Positions 35,065 to 44,469 of a DNA stretch of 64,000 bases are shown here, piece after piece (the stretch's first letter is position 1; each line of letters starts with the position of its first letter). The notes below the pieces were generated by a model that searched no databases, had not been told where the DNA came from, and saw only the letters and a list, made by a program, of their open reading frames with translations. The DNA comes from Cytophagaceae bacterium. GTDB lineage: Bacteria > Bacteroidota > Bacteroidia > Cytophagales > Spirosomataceae. A program made the translations under genes and the position numbers. The DNA lies in the NCBI GenBank assembly GCA_027486845.1, contig JAIXOL010000051.1:1-64000 (forward strand). The letters run 5' to 3'.

Positions 35065-35116
35065 GTCGAGAAGTTTATATTTTTTGAACAAAGAAATGTA
35101 GAAAAACCTTCAAAAC

Positions 35117-35145
35117 AAAAAAGCCTCTGACGTAGAGGCTTTTTT
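35117..35145 (-). terminator. Terminator after the DksA/TraR-like gene
   Basis: AAAAAAGCCTCT (35117-35128) pairs with AGAGGCTTTTTT (35134-35145) around a 5-nt loop. It separates the DksA/TraR-like gene from the M14 gene and could work in both directions. Confidence 0.85.
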
Positions 35146-35229
35146 TATAGACAACAATACCCATAACCTCGTGAAAAACGGTTTGAACGTCTTACAAGGC
35201 AGGAATCATAGATGTTTTTACTTAAAATT

Positions 35230-35619
35230 TTAGTTAGAAGCTTTAAGCTTTGCTTCAATAGTTTGTTGTGTGTGCGGTACTGCTCTCAATCGCTCTTTCG
35301 GAATCAGTTTTCCAGAATCACGACAAACGCCGTAAGTGCCATTTTTGATTCTGATTAAAGCTGCTTCTAACTGCTGGGCAAATTTTTGCAATCTCCCTGC
35401 CGATTGGCTTAATTGCTCTTTTTCGCTTACATCTGCACCGTCTTCCATTAGTTTTGTGCTATTGGCGGTGTATTCTGTGCCATTATCATTTTTTCTACTC
35501 AAAGTTTCTCTGATAAAATTCAGTTCGTTGCGAGTTGCTTCCAGTTTTTGAGTAATAATTGTCTCAAACTCCTTTAGCTCATCCTCTGAATAGCGGGTTT
35601 TTTCTTCAACTGCGGCCAT
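35230..35619 (-). CDS. DksA/TraR-like regulator without a complete zinc finger
   Basis: From the ATG at 35619 the protein has 129 aa. A coiled-coil region (DELKEFETIITQKLEATRNEL, then KFAQQLEAALIRIKNGTYG) is followed by the finger region CRDSGKLIPKERLRAVPHTQ. Only the first of the four zinc cysteines remains, as in other Bacteroidota members I remember. DksA-type proteins bind the RNA polymerase secondary channel. A promoter with TTG-N19-TATATTTG lies just upstream, and it supports this start over one at 35667. Confidence 0.85.
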   Translation of the reverse strand: MAAVEEKTRYSEDELKEFETIITQKLEATRNELNFIRETLSRKNDNGTEYTANSTKLMEDGADVSEKEQLSQSAGRLQKFAQQLEAALIRIKNGTYGVCRDSGKLIPKERLRAVPHTQQTIEAKLKASN

Positions 35620-35666
35620 AATTGTAAAGCAGTAAACGTTTATTTTTGGGTTTTTGAAAAATCCCA

Positions 35667-35696
35667 CAAATATAGTGTTTTGGTAGGCTGAAACAA
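35667..35696 (-). promoter_or_regulatory. Complete Bacteroidota-type promoter of the DksA/TraR-like gene
   Basis: Minus strand: TTG at 35696-35694, 19-nt spacer, TATATTTG at 35674-35667. Both elements and the spacing fit the Bacteroidota sigma factor consensus. The predicted leader is about 40 nt. Confidence 0.75.
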
Positions 35697-35875
35697 TATT
35701 CTTATACGATTTCTTAAAATAACCTAAAAAAATTTATTTAAAGGTAATTTTAGAAAAACAATAAATTATTTGGTTTTGTCATAAAATGCAAAATGCTCAG
35801 ATGGTATATTTGCCAAACAAGCTGATAATAAATTAAGGTTATATTTAACGATTTTAAGAAATACTTTATTTTTTC

Positions 35876-35883
35876 TAAGTTTG
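35876..35883 (+). promoter_or_regulatory. Promoter -7 box of the glutamate dehydrogenase gene
   Basis: TAAGTTTG fits TAnnTTTG, 42 nt before the ATG at 35926. The -33 position holds TTA rather than TTG. Confidence 0.5.
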
Positions 35884-35925
35884 TACTGTGAAACCACATT
35901 CACATACAAAATATTATTCCGAAAT

Positions 35926-37203
35926 ATGACATATATAGAACCAGCTCCAATCAAGGATAAAGAGAATCCGTTGGAGTCAATGATGCAACGATTCGACGCT
36001 GCCGTGAAGATTCTCGGTATTAGTGATGAAATGTATTATATTCTGAAAGTACCTGCTCGTCAAGTTACTGTAGGCTTGCCCGTGACGATGGATAATGGTC
36101 AAATTAAGGTTTTTGAAGGCTATCGAGTGATTCATTCAACGATTTTGGGTCCAAGTAAAGGCGGTATTCGCTTCGACCCAGCCGTCAATATTGATGAAGT
36201 AAGAGCCTTAGCGGCTTGGATGACGTGGAAATGTGCCGTTGTTGATATTCCTTACGGTGGTGCTAAAGGTGGAATTGCCTGTAATCCACGGGAAATGTCG
36301 GTAGGAGAAATTGAGCGTTTAATGCGTGCCTATACGATTTCGATGCTCGATATTTTCGGACCAGACAAAGACATCCCTGCTCCAGATATGGGTACAGGCC
36401 CACGCGAAATGGCTTGGTTGATGGATGAATATTCAAAAGCCAAAGGAATGACCGTAAACGCAGTGGTTACAGGTAAACCGTTGGTTTTGGGTGGCTCCCT
36501 GGGACGTACTGAAGCAACAGGTCGTGGTGTAATGGTTTCGGCATTGGCTGGTATGGAAAAATTGCGATTGAACCCATATCGTGCAACGGCGGCTGTACAA
36601 GGTTTTGGAAATGTTGGCTCGTGGGGAGCTAAACTTTTGCAAGAAAAAGGCGTAACGATTTGTGGTTTAAGCGATATTTCGGGTGCATACTACAATCCGA
36701 GAGGAATTGATGTAGAAAAAGCGATTGCATTTCGAAATGCTAATAATGGTACATTGGAAGGTTTCAAAGATGCTGAGTTGATTTCAAACGAAGAGCTTTT
36801 GGCTCTCAATGTTGATGTATTGGTTCCTGCAGCGAAAGAAGACGTAATTACGCACGAAAATGCGGGTAATATTCAAGCAAAACTTATCGTAGAAGGTGCC
36901 AATGGCCCGACTTCGGCTAGTGCTGATGATATTATCAATCAAAAAGGAATCATGGTTGTGCCTGATATTTTGGCAAATGCGGGTGGAGTAACAGTTTCGT
37001 ATTTTGAGTGGGTACAAAACCGCATTGGTTACAAATGGGCTCTCGACCGCATCAACCGTCGTTCTGATCGTATGATGAAAGATGCTTTTGATAATGTATT
37101 TGAAACTTCACAAAAATACGGTGTTTCTCTACGTTTAGCGGCCTACATTGTGGCTATTGATAAAGTAGCAAGTACTTATAAGTTTAGAGGGGGATATGGT
37201 TGA
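35926..37203 (+). CDS. gdhA: Glu/Leu/Phe/Val dehydrogenase (probable glutamate dehydrogenase)
   Basis: From the ATG at 35926 the protein has 425 aa; the TTG at 35881 overlaps the promoter box and is rejected. GPSKGGIRFDPAVN near residue 75 and CAVVDIPYGGAKGGI near 105 hold the substrate and catalytic lysines. AAVQGFGNVGSWGAKLL near residue 223 is the nucleotide-binding loop. It links 2-oxoglutarate, ammonia and glutamate. The hexameric, roughly 420-residue class is meant. Coenzyme preference cannot be read safely. Confidence 0.92.
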   Translation: MTYIEPAPIKDKENPLESMMQRFDAAVKILGISDEMYYILKVPARQVTVGLPVTMDNGQIKVFEGYRVIHSTILGPSKGGIRFDPAVNIDEVRALAAWMTWKCAVVDIPYGGAKGGIACNPREMSVGEIERLMRAYTISMLDIFGPDKDIPAPDMGTGPREMAWLMDEYSKAKGMTVNAVVTGKPLVLGGSLGRTEATGRGVMVSALAGMEKLRLNPYRATAAVQGFGNVGSWGAKLLQEKGVTICGLSDISGAYYNPRGIDVEKAIAFRNANNGTLEGFKDAELISNEELLALNVDVLVPAAKEDVITHENAGNIQAKLIVEGANGPTSASADDIINQKGIMVVPDILANAGGVTVSYFEWVQNRIGYKWALDRINRRSDRMMKDAFDNVFETSQKYGVSLRLAAYIVAIDKVASTYKFRGGYG

Positions 37204-37265
37204 GCCTCGAAAAATACTTTCATATTTCTACTGCCCTGCTACCAATTTTGGTATTGCTTAACTCT

Positions 37266-37306
37266 AAAACCTACGAGGTCTTTTTCTGACTTTGCAGGTT
37301 TTTTTT
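37266..37306 (+). terminator. Terminator after the glutamate dehydrogenase gene
   Basis: AAAACCTACGAGGTC (37266-37280) and GACTTTGCAGGTTTT (37288-37302) form an imperfect stem followed by T residues. It shares its outer AAACCT/AGGTTT with the hairpin at 57541. Confidence 0.65.
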
Positions 37307-37349
37307 ATTAATAGAGAGTATTTTATACTGTAAAAACCTACTGTGTTTG

Positions 37350-37357
37350 TAGCTTTG
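37350..37357 (+). promoter_or_regulatory. Promoter -7 box of the DUF3365-like lipoprotein gene
   Basis: TAGCTTTG lies 18 nt before the ATG at 37376; CTG takes the -33 place with a 19-nt spacer. Confidence 0.5.
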
Positions 37358-37375
37358 TAAAAAACAATAAAAAAA

Positions 37376-37963
37376 ATGGAAAAATATCTTTCAGTACTTT
37401 TAATACTTTTAAATTTATCATGTACTTTTGAACGTTTGGAAAATACTTCTCAAATTGTTGACCAAATGGACGATTATAAAGTAAAGCGAGTATCGGTCAC
37501 GCAAATTGCTTATCAAGTTGAGGAAATGGGAGCAGAGATTTCAAAGGCATTGACGGCGGATTTTGCGATTCAGATGAAAAATGTTAATTCTACACGAGGA
37601 GAAGAACTTTGTCAGTTGAAAAATATGAAGCTTATCGACTCATTATCAGAAAGATATGATTTGAAAGTCAGACTTTTGGGACAGCCTGATATTGGAAGTA
37701 ATAAGCAACTTTATGTAAAAGAAAAAGAGGTTTTAGAAGCTTATGCCGATAATGCCTCCAAAAAGCTTGAAATGAGTGATAATATTCAGAAAATCGGCGA
37801 CTCTCTTTTTGTTTATACTTCGCCAATTCCATACAAAAATGGTGTTGGAAAATTATGTTTTGCTGATGATTCGGGCTTTGCGATTTGGAGTATTATTCTG
37901 AAAAAATCTGAAGTTATCAAATCAATTAATGTGAAAGCTTTAAGAAAGAAGAATATAAAATAA
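37376..37963 (+). CDS. Lipoprotein with a DUF3365/Tll0287-like domain
   Basis: The 195-aa protein has a lipoprotein signal (LNLSC, Cys16). Residues about 60-110 (ISKALTADFAIQM, EELCQLKNMKLIDSLSERYDLKVRLLG) resemble DUF3365, the Tll0287-like domain that in some proteins binds heme. The CxxCH motif seen in the heme-binding members is absent, so heme binding is doubtful. The match is moderate. A palindromic repeat begins at the base after the stop. Confidence 0.6.
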   Translation: MEKYLSVLLILLNLSCTFERLENTSQIVDQMDDYKVKRVSVTQIAYQVEEMGAEISKALTADFAIQMKNVNSTRGEELCQLKNMKLIDSLSERYDLKVRLLGQPDIGSNKQLYVKEKEVLEAYADNASKKLEMSDNIQKIGDSLFVYTSPIPYKNGVGKLCFADDSGFAIWSIILKKSEVIKSINVKALRKKNIK

Positions 37964-37987
37964 TGTAGGACAGGTTTTCAACCTGTC
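37964..37987. repeat. TGTAGGACAGGTT-type palindrome, copy 3
   Basis: TGTAGGACAGGTT followed by TTCAACCTGTC forms the hairpin GACAGGTT/AACCTGTC. It starts at the first base after the TAA of the preceding gene. The following AATAGCGTAGAA resembles GAAAGTGTAGAA inside copy 2 (31951-31962). Confidence 0.8.
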
Positions 37988-38018
37988 AATAGCGTAGAAT
38001 AAGATTTTTAAAAAGTAG

Positions 38019-38048
38019 AAGGGTGAGATTTCGGTCTCACCCTTTTAT
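38019..38048. terminator. Terminator between the DUF3365-like gene and nadA
   Basis: AAGGGTGAGA (38019-38028) pairs with TCTCACCCTT (38035-38044) around a 6-nt loop, with T residues after it, between convergent genes. Confidence 0.85.
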
Positions 38049-38106
38049 TGTTTGAAGTATTTTTTCAATTTAAAATTAAAAACAAAGTGGAACTGCCCTC
38101 CACAAA

Positions 38107-39081
38107 TCAAAGTCCAAATTTCGCAGAAAGCTCTAACATTTTCTCGATTGGTTTACGAGCATCAGTCAACATTTTAGCTGGAAGAATTATTTCTGGCGTT
38201 TCATCTCTTAAACACAAATATAGTTTTTCGAGCGTATTTAGCTTCATGTGCGGACAATCAGAGCAAGCCTTGCACGCATGACCATTTTTTGAAGTTGGTG
38301 CTACATAAAATTTCTTCTCAGGAGCAGATTTACGCATTTGGTGCAAAATTCCTGACTCAGTAGCTACAATAAATTCTTGATGCGGACTATTGATAACATG
38401 TTTCAAAAGTCCTGTGGTTGAGCCAATGTAATCAGCTAATTTTAAAACCGATTCTTCACTTTCTGGGTGAGCTACCACTTCAGCGTTTGGATGTTTAGCT
38501 TTCAAGTCGGTAATCATTTTTCCCGAAAAAGTCTCGTGAACCATACATGCACCGTCCCAAAGTAGCATGGGGCGGCCTTCCGCATTTCGGCCAGTTACAC
38601 GATTGATGTAGCCACCCAAGTTTTTATCTGGAGCAAAAATTATCTTTTGGTCTTTCGGAAAACTTTCAACGATTTTCACCGCATTACTACTCGTACAAAC
38701 CACATCCGTAAGCGTTTTTAGCTCGGCTGAGCAGTTTACGTAAGAAATAACAATATGGTCAGGGTGTTGATCTTTGAATGCCTTAAACTCTGCATATGGA
38801 GCTGATTCTTCGAGCGAACAACCTGCGTTGAAATCCGGTAAAATTACTTTTTTATTTGGTGAAAGAATCTTGGCAGTTTCTGCCATGAAACGAACTCCCG
38901 CAAATACAATCATATCCGCATCGGTTTTGGCTGCTTGTTGCGAAAGTCCTAAGCTGTCGCCAATATAATCGGCAATGTCTTGAATCTCGGCAATTTGATA
39001 ATAATGAACCAATAAAACCGCATTTTTTTCTTTTTTCAACCGAGCGATTTCGGCAACATAATCAATTTTTTCAGCGACCAT
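38107..39081 (-). CDS. nadA: Quinolinate synthase NadA
   Basis: The 324-aa iron-sulfur enzyme joins iminoaspartate with dihydroxyacetone phosphate to make quinolinate for NAD synthesis. [22 protein letters not shown] near residue 20, [15 protein letters not shown] near 60 and [15 protein letters not shown] near 200 are typical. Cysteines near residues 88 (GCSLEE), 173 (DGACMVH) and 269 (ACSDCPH) can bind the [4Fe-4S] cluster. ATG start. No nadB or nadC is adjacent. Confidence 0.96.
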   Translation of the reverse strand: MVAEKIDYVAEIARLKKEKNAVLLVHYYQIAEIQDIADYIGDSLGLSQQAAKTDADMIVFAGVRFMAETAKILSPNKKVILPDFNAGCSLEESAPYAEFKAFKDQHPDHIVISYVNCSAELKTLTDVVCTSSNAVKIVESFPKDQKIIFAPDKNLGGYINRVTGRNAEGRPMLLWDGACMVHETFSGKMITDLKAKHPNAEVVAHPESEESVLKLADYIGSTTGLLKHVINSPHQEFIVATESGILHQMRKSAPEKKFYVAPTSKNGHACKACSDCPHMKLNTLEKLYLCLRDETPEIILPAKMLTDARKPIEKMLELSAKFGL

Positions 39082-39236
39082 CTTAAACTATGATTTATCA
39101 GATTTTTATGATTGTTTTTGAGTTTTTGAAATGAAAACTATTTGTTTTCTTATAAAAATGAGTAAAAAACGGAAATAATAAATATTTCTGTGGACTGTTG
39201 AACGGAACGCCACTTGCCATCGACCGTTAACTTTTC

Positions 39237-40166
39237 TTATTTACAGGCAAACTCCCATATTTTGTACATGTTTACAGTCCCGAGTTTGTCCAAATATGTT
39301 TCTTTGATTTTATTTCCTTTCAAATCGTATTCAAATGTACGAACACTTATGACTTGATTGTTATAGAAATAATTTTCTTTTGTCATATTACCAATTACAT
39401 CGTATTCATAGGTAAAATAATAATCAATTTGCCCTTTGCCGTTTAAGCGAGTTTTTTGAATAAGTTTGCCAGTTGCGTCGTATTCGTGCTTTGTTTCAGC
39501 AAAAACTACATTATTTCTCAAGGTTTTATCTCTTATCAAATTTCCTGCCGTATCATACACAAAATTGGTTTGGGTTGTAACTTTATCTGTGGCATCAAAA
39601 TGCACATCTTGAGTGAGTTTTCCTTGAATGGTATAAGTTTTGCTAGCTGACATCAAAATTTTTCCGTTGGTGTCTATTACTTCTTTTTTTAGTACTTGTC
39701 CCTTGGCATTGGTGCTAGTAATTTCTCGGAATGTTTCGGTTTTTCCATCTTCGCCATAGAAAACCTGAGTTTTCAAAGTGCCGTTTAATGACGAAGTATT
39801 GAACGAAAGAAGATTTACACCTGCACTTGCCGACTCTTGCAAGAGTTGCCCCGCAGCATTAAATTCTTTTTTAATGACTCTCTTTATTTCGTTATTTCGT
39901 TTGTAAGTAATAACTGTATTATTTCCCGCCAAATCGTATTCATAAACGTATTCTTCCGTATAATTTCCGGTATTTTTGCTTGAAAAATTACTGGTTTGTT
40001 TCAGAATTCGCCCTTGTTTATCATACGTTTTTGTAAACTCTTGCTCTCTTACGCCTTGACGAAAAAACGAATAGCTGGTTTCTGGACAATTGCCAACGGC
40101 TTGTAAGTCAACTTGTGCGGTTGCAAGAAAAGGAACAAATCCTAAAACTATTTTGATGAATTTCAT
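39237..40166 (-). CDS. Secreted YD-repeat (RHS-like) protein
   Basis: The 309-aa protein has a signal peptide ending ATAQ. From about residue 45 it is made of repeating 20-22-residue units of the form YDxxGNxIxKTxxxN (YDKQGRILKQ, YDLAGNNTVI, YDTAGNLIRD, YDATGKLIQK, YDVIGNMTKE, YDLKGNKIKE). Such YD repeats build a beta strip in RHS and teneurin-type shells, but this protein is short and has no core or toxin domain. Role unknown; an exported or surface beta-repeat protein is likely. Confidence 0.78.
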   Translation of the reverse strand: MKFIKIVLGFVPFLATAQVDLQAVGNCPETSYSFFRQGVREQEFTKTYDKQGRILKQTSNFSSKNTGNYTEEYVYEYDLAGNNTVITYKRNNEIKRVIKKEFNAAGQLLQESASAGVNLLSFNTSSLNGTLKTQVFYGEDGKTETFREITSTNAKGQVLKKEVIDTNGKILMSASKTYTIQGKLTQDVHFDATDKVTTQTNFVYDTAGNLIRDKTLRNNVVFAETKHEYDATGKLIQKTRLNGKGQIDYYFTYEYDVIGNMTKENYFYNNQVISVRTFEYDLKGNKIKETYLDKLGTVNMYKIWEFACK

Positions 40167-40357
40167 GTCTATTTGAATATTGTGGAGCGATTGGCCGAAT
40201 CGCGGTTCTAAATCAGACCCAAAAGAAACTTTGCCTTTATAAAAACGAAATTACTACTTTTAGTACAAACATTATAATTGAATATTATTCAACGGCAAAG
40301 ATTATATTATTTAAACACAAATTTAAGAAATACGTAACACAAATTTTAACGATTAGA

Positions 40358-41956
40358 ATGACAACAAATTTTAAAAAACATGCTTTTTTAACAATTATCG
40401 CTAGTATAATTGCTTTGGGCTGTGGCGATACCGTAACAAAAAAAGAGTACAAGTCGCCTGATGAAGAGTATCGTGAACTTTTTAGAGAAGTACAACTAAA
40501 AGCAGTTTTTGCGGATTCAAAAACTTTTCCTGATTGTGTACCTAAGATAAAGGCAGAAGAGATTTTGAAGAAATACGAAGAGCAGAAAAAATCAAAAAAT
40601 TTCGATTTGAGAAAATTTGTGCTGGAGAGTTTCACGATGCCTTCAAACGGAAATAGTAAATATGTGAGCAATCCAAAAAATACAGCAGAGCAGCATATCA
40701 ATGAATTATGGTTGGTTTTGACTCGAAAACCCAAAGATATTGGCGGAACACTTGTGCCTTTATTAAAGCCTCATGTGGTGCCAAATGGTAAATTTAATGA
40801 AGTGAATTATTGGGATAGTTATTTTATGATGCTTGGTTTGCAAGTATCAGGAAAGGACTCTTTAATGTCGAATATAGTTTTGAATTTTGCTCAATTGATT
40901 CAAGATTTTGGACATATTCCAAGTGGAAATCGAAGTTATTATTTCAGCCGCTCGCAGCCACCATTTTTTACTTCGATGGTAAAGCTTTTGTCTGAAATGA
41001 AAGGGCATGAGGATAAATTGGCACAAACTTTACCACAAATTCAGCGAGAATACCAGTATTGGATGGCAGTTGAAAAAGGTGGGGAAGATGCTCAAAAGCA
41101 AAATGAAGCACGTAAAAAAGGGGATAAAGCCTACCGAAAAACAGTTTTTATTGGTAAAAATGACATGCTTAATCGCTATTATGATGAAAAAGACACTCCT
41201 CGCCCCGAAGCTTACAAAGAAGATATACTAATTGCTAGTAAATCAGGCAGAAAAGTAAATCAAGTTTTTCGAGATTTGCGTTCGGGAGCAGAATCGGGTT
41301 GGAGTTTTTCGAGTCGTTGGCTGCGTGATGGACAAAATCTTTCAACTATACATACTACGGATATTCTACCTGTTGATTTGAATGCCATACTTTATGATAT
41401 GGAGTTGACACTTTCAATTATTTATAAAGCCAAAAATGAACCAGAATACGCAAAAAGTTTAGAACAATTAGCAAATAAGCGGAAAGCGATTTTTGATAGA
41501 TATTTTTGGAATGAAGCGGCAGGTTTCTATTTCGATTATGATTTTGTGGCAGGAAAACAAACCAATGTTTATTCTTTGGCGGCAGTTTATCCATTATTTT
41601 TCAAACTCGCCACGCCAGCCCAAGCCGAAAAAGTTGCTAAAATTTTAGAAACCAAGTTTTTGCAAGCAGGCGGTTTAATGACGACACTTAACCAAACAAG
41701 TCAGCAATGGGATGGGTCAAATGGTTTTGCCCCTTTACAATATTTAGCGATTCAAGGTTTACGAAATTATGGTTTCAATGATTTGGCCAATAAAATCAAA
41801 CAAAATTGGGTCGCTAATAATCTCAAAGTTTATAAAGCTACTGGCAAAATGGTTGATAAATATAATGTCTCAGATTTATCGGGTGGAGAATATCCTCGCC
41901 AAGATGGTTTTGGCTGGACAAATGGGGTTTTACTTAAATTGCTTTCTGAGAAGTAG
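40358..41956 (+). CDS. treA: Trehalase lipoprotein (glycoside hydrolase family 37)
   Basis: The 532-aa protein has a lipoprotein signal (IALGC, Cys22). It contains the trehalase signatures PNGKFNEVNYWDSYF near residue 140 and QWDGSNGFAP near 450. The catalytic Asp lies in ESGWSFSSRWLRD near residue 310 and the catalytic Glu in SGGEYPRQDGFGWTNGV near 510. It should split trehalose into two glucose units in the periplasm or at the outer membrane. ATG start. A dispersed inverted repeat follows the stop. Confidence 0.92.
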   Translation: MTTNFKKHAFLTIIASIIALGCGDTVTKKEYKSPDEEYRELFREVQLKAVFADSKTFPDCVPKIKAEEILKKYEEQKKSKNFDLRKFVLESFTMPSNGNSKYVSNPKNTAEQHINELWLVLTRKPKDIGGTLVPLLKPHVVPNGKFNEVNYWDSYFMMLGLQVSGKDSLMSNIVLNFAQLIQDFGHIPSGNRSYYFSRSQPPFFTSMVKLLSEMKGHEDKLAQTLPQIQREYQYWMAVEKGGEDAQKQNEARKKGDKAYRKTVFIGKNDMLNRYYDEKDTPRPEAYKEDILIASKSGRKVNQVFRDLRSGAESGWSFSSRWLRDGQNLSTIHTTDILPVDLNAILYDMELTLSIIYKAKNEPEYAKSLEQLANKRKAIFDRYFWNEAAGFYFDYDFVAGKQTNVYSLAAVYPLFFKLATPAQAEKVAKILETKFLQAGGLMTTLNQTSQQWDGSNGFAPLQYLAIQGLRNYGFNDLANKIKQNWVANNLKVYKATGKMVDKYNVSDLSGGEYPRQDGFGWTNGVLLKLLSEK

Positions 41957-41965
41957 GGAACTGTT

Positions 41966-42045
41966 TACCAAAGCGGTGCAGATTACACGAAGGGACACAA
42001 AGCATATTCTCTGTGAAAATTAGTGTAATCCGTGCCTCAGTGGTA
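41966..42045. repeat. ACCACAGAGG-type inverted repeat, copy 2
   Basis: The left arm TACCAAAGCGGTGCAGATTA and the right arm TAATCCGTGCCTCAGTGGTA are inverted with a few mismatches. The right half (GTGTAATCCGTGCCTCAGTG) is close to that of 12331-12420. It fills the gap between the convergent trehalase and rhodanese genes. Confidence 0.8.
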
Positions 42046-42050
42046 AAAAA

Positions 42051-42428
42051 CTACCTCACCCCAGCAACAGCCAAATCCTTATATCCACCGCCTGTTAGGT
42101 TATAAATGTACTTAAAACCAGCTTGCTGCAAGATTGGTGCGGCTTTACTGCTGCGTCCGCCCACGGCACAGTAAACAAAAACAGGCTTGTTTTTATCTAA
42201 TTTTTCGATTTGTTGTTTAAAAGCAGCATCATTGTAATTAATGCAATTAGAAGAGGCAATTTTTCCAGCTTCCCACTCTTGCGGCGTTCGGACATCAAGT
42301 AATTGGGCATTTTTTGTGGTTTTTACTTTAGCGATAAATTCTTGTGGAGTAAGGTTAGTAGTTTGTGCCTTACATATGCTCAATGAGCTAATAAGAAAAA
42401 AGAGAATAAGGTAAAACGAGTTTTTCAT
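42051..42428 (-). CDS. Exported single-domain rhodanese
   Basis: The 125-aa protein has a signal peptide ending CKAQ. LLDVRTPQEWEAGKI near residue 40 and the active-site loop VYCAVGGRSSKAAP near residue 89 (Cys in the CxxGxRS pattern) define one rhodanese domain. It may move sulfur or act as a thiol carrier in the periplasm; the acceptor is unknown. A TTG-N20-TACTTTTG promoter lies upstream. Confidence 0.88.
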   Translation of the reverse strand: MKNSFYLILFFLISSLSICKAQTTNLTPQEFIAKVKTTKNAQLLDVRTPQEWEAGKIASSNCINYNDAAFKQQIEKLDKNKPVFVYCAVGGRSSKAAPILQQAGFKYIYNLTGGGYKDLAVAGVR

Positions 42429-42452
42429 GGTTAGAGATTAAGTTAATAATTT

Positions 42453-42483
42453 CAAAAGTATTGAAATATTCTATATTTCACAA
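42453..42483 (-). promoter_or_regulatory. Promoter of the rhodanese gene
   Basis: Minus strand: TTG at 42483-42481, 20-nt spacer, TACTTTTG at 42460-42453, 25 nt before the ATG. The TTG abuts the porin gene's terminator. Confidence 0.6.
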
Positions 42484-42515
42484 AAAAGAGCAGAAACCGT
42501 TGGCTTCTGCTCTTT
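42482..42515 (-). terminator. Terminator after the OmpA/TSP3 porin gene
   Basis: AAAGAGCAGAAACC (42485-42498) pairs with GGCTTCTGCTCTTT (42502-42515) with one mismatch and a 3-nt loop. A and T runs flank it. Confidence 0.85.
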
Positions 42516-42547
42516 TTCTACATCCGAACAGTTTATTATTCTATATT

Positions 42548-44305
42548 TTATCTTAATTGGAATTGAACACGAGTATTAGATTTTTTACCATCTGGTGTAG
42601 TATAATCTGTACTTGGGTCTTCATCTCCTTGACCTTCATAAGTCATACGGGCTTTACTAATACATTTTTTCTTTAAGAAATAAGCGTAAATTGCACAAGC
42701 ACGGAGCTTAGCCGAACGAAGGTTTGTTGCTGAACTTGAACCATCATTGAATGCTGAAATGTGTAAGATACTATCTGGACATCTTTGCAATAACGAACAA
42801 ACTCTGTCAAGTTTTTTGTATGAAGCTGGCTTTAATTTGTTTGTTCCGCTATAGAATTCAATTCCTTGAGCTGCGAAAGTCAATTCATCCAGTTCTGATT
42901 GAGAAATCTCACAACCACTTGCAGTTTTATAACCTTTCGGTACTAATTGACCATTTACATATCCTTCTGGGCAACCATCGTTTGATGCTAATCCAGCTAA
43001 GTCTGGACATTTGTCTTGGGCATCAGCTACGCCATCTTTATCACGGTCAGGGCAACCTTTTGCCGAAGCAACACCTTTAACTGTTGGACAAGCATCGTCT
43101 TTATCAGCAATGCCGTCGCCGTCAGTGTCAGGGCAGCCATTCAACGAAGCAGGACCAGCTTCGTTAGGACAAGCATCATCTTTATCAGCGATACCATCAC
43201 CATCCGAATCAGGGCAACCTTTCAATGCTTTCACACCAGCTATATCTGGACAAGCATCGTCTTTGTCAGCAACTCCATCTTTATCACGGTCAGGGCAACC
43301 TTTCAATGCTACAGTACCAACTTGTGTTGGACATTCGTCATCTTTGTCAGCGATACCGTCACCGTCAGTATCTGGGCACCCTTTCAAAGCCATTGGACCA
43401 GCTTGTGTAGGACAAGCATCATCTTTGTCAGGAATACCATCACCGTCAGTATCTGGGCAACCTTGGAATTTGCGTAAACCTTTTTCAGTAAGGCAAGCAT
43501 CACAACGGTCAACAACACCATCCTTATCACCATCTTTATCACCAAAGCGATATGAACCGAGTAAATTGGCTACTAAATAACCATCGTTATATGCTTTTCC
43601 CTTTGGCTCGAAAGCTGTACCAGTTCCGAGAGCAGTTGTCGAAATTTTTGTTCCATCTAAATAATCAGAGAAAGCATAACGATAACCAACTTCTGCACCG
43701 ATAGTAAATCTTTCAGCAGCATTGTATTTCAAACCAACACCAAAAGGAAGGATTAAAGCAGCTTTTTTCAAGTTTGCTTGGTCTTGGTCGAACAAACGTG
43801 CTACAACATATTTTCGGGGATCATCATCCTGTAAAGCTGCGTTTTGTGCAACAACTGTTGGGTTTGTGAAGGCAGCTCCGATACCACCGAAGAGGTAAGG
43901 AGAAAGGGTTTTGCGGAAAGTTCCGTCACAAGTATATTTTCTTTCTTTTAAAGGATAAAATTCACCTAATAAAGATAATTCAGTTAATGGTGATTTAAAT
44001 TTCAAACGACGATAATCCCATCGGCCGTCTGGCTGGTCAAGGTCATTTCCTGCCAATCGTCCAAAAAATAATTGGGCACGTAATGCAAAATAGTCGTTAA
44101 TATGACGACGAGCAAAAGCACCAATCATAATGCTATTTGCTGAGGCATACGGTTTGCTACAGTGCATATCACCAAAATACTGATTGACACCAAGCGGAAT
44201 ACCCACTTCCCACTTGTAAGGTTTACACACCTTACAAGAATCTTGTGCCTGAGTTGTTAGCGTTAATGTTAATAACGCTACAAAAAGGAATGTTACCTTC
44301 TTCAT
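42548..44305 (-). CDS. OmpA family porin with thrombospondin type 3 repeats
   Basis: The 585-aa protein starts with a Sec signal peptide (ending TTQA). Residues about 20-260 form the outer-membrane beta barrel. Residues about 265-445 hold about seven TSP3 units of 27 residues (CPDTDGDGIADKDDACP), whose aspartates bind calcium. Residues about 470-585 are an OmpA-type peptidoglycan-binding domain (IEFYSGTNKLKP, ISAFNDGSSSATNLRSAKLRA). It should link outer membrane and wall. The repeat DNA makes antisense frames that look like proteins but are not. Terminator downstream. Confidence 0.93.
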   Translation of the reverse strand: MKKVTFLFVALLTLTLTTQAQDSCKVCKPYKWEVGIPLGVNQYFGDMHCSKPYASANSIMIGAFARRHINDYFALRAQLFFGRLAGNDLDQPDGRWDYRRLKFKSPLTELSLLGEFYPLKERKYTCDGTFRKTLSPYLFGGIGAAFTNPTVVAQNAALQDDDPRKYVVARLFDQDQANLKKAALILPFGVGLKYNAAERFTIGAEVGYRYAFSDYLDGTKISTTALGTGTAFEPKGKAYNDGYLVANLLGSYRFGDKDGDKDGVVDRCDACLTEKGLRKFQGCPDTDGDGIPDKDDACPTQAGPMALKGCPDTDGDGIADKDDECPTQVGTVALKGCPDRDKDGVADKDDACPDIAGVKALKGCPDSDGDGIADKDDACPNEAGPASLNGCPDTDGDGIADKDDACPTVKGVASAKGCPDRDKDGVADAQDKCPDLAGLASNDGCPEGYVNGQLVPKGYKTASGCEISQSELDELTFAAQGIEFYSGTNKLKPASYKKLDRVCSLLQRCPDSILHISAFNDGSSSATNLRSAKLRACAIYAYFLKKKCISKARMTYEGQGDEDPSTDYTTPDGKKSNTRVQFQLR

Positions 44306-44469
44306 GTTGGGGAAATTTTATTGTTTTCTTCTAAGAAATAATATTGAAATTGGACTAGTCAACAGATTTTATGTCACAATTTAAACGTAATATTTAGCAA
44401 AGAAAAAAAAAATTGTTAGAAATTTCTAAAAAAAACTATATTATTTTGCCAAAAATGATTAATCGGCTA

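Noticed and set aside
43011-43580. Long plus-strand ORF with repeated SLSAMPSPSVSGQP units
   Set aside because: It is the antisense of the TSP3 repeats of the porin gene; the repeat structure comes from the coding strand.
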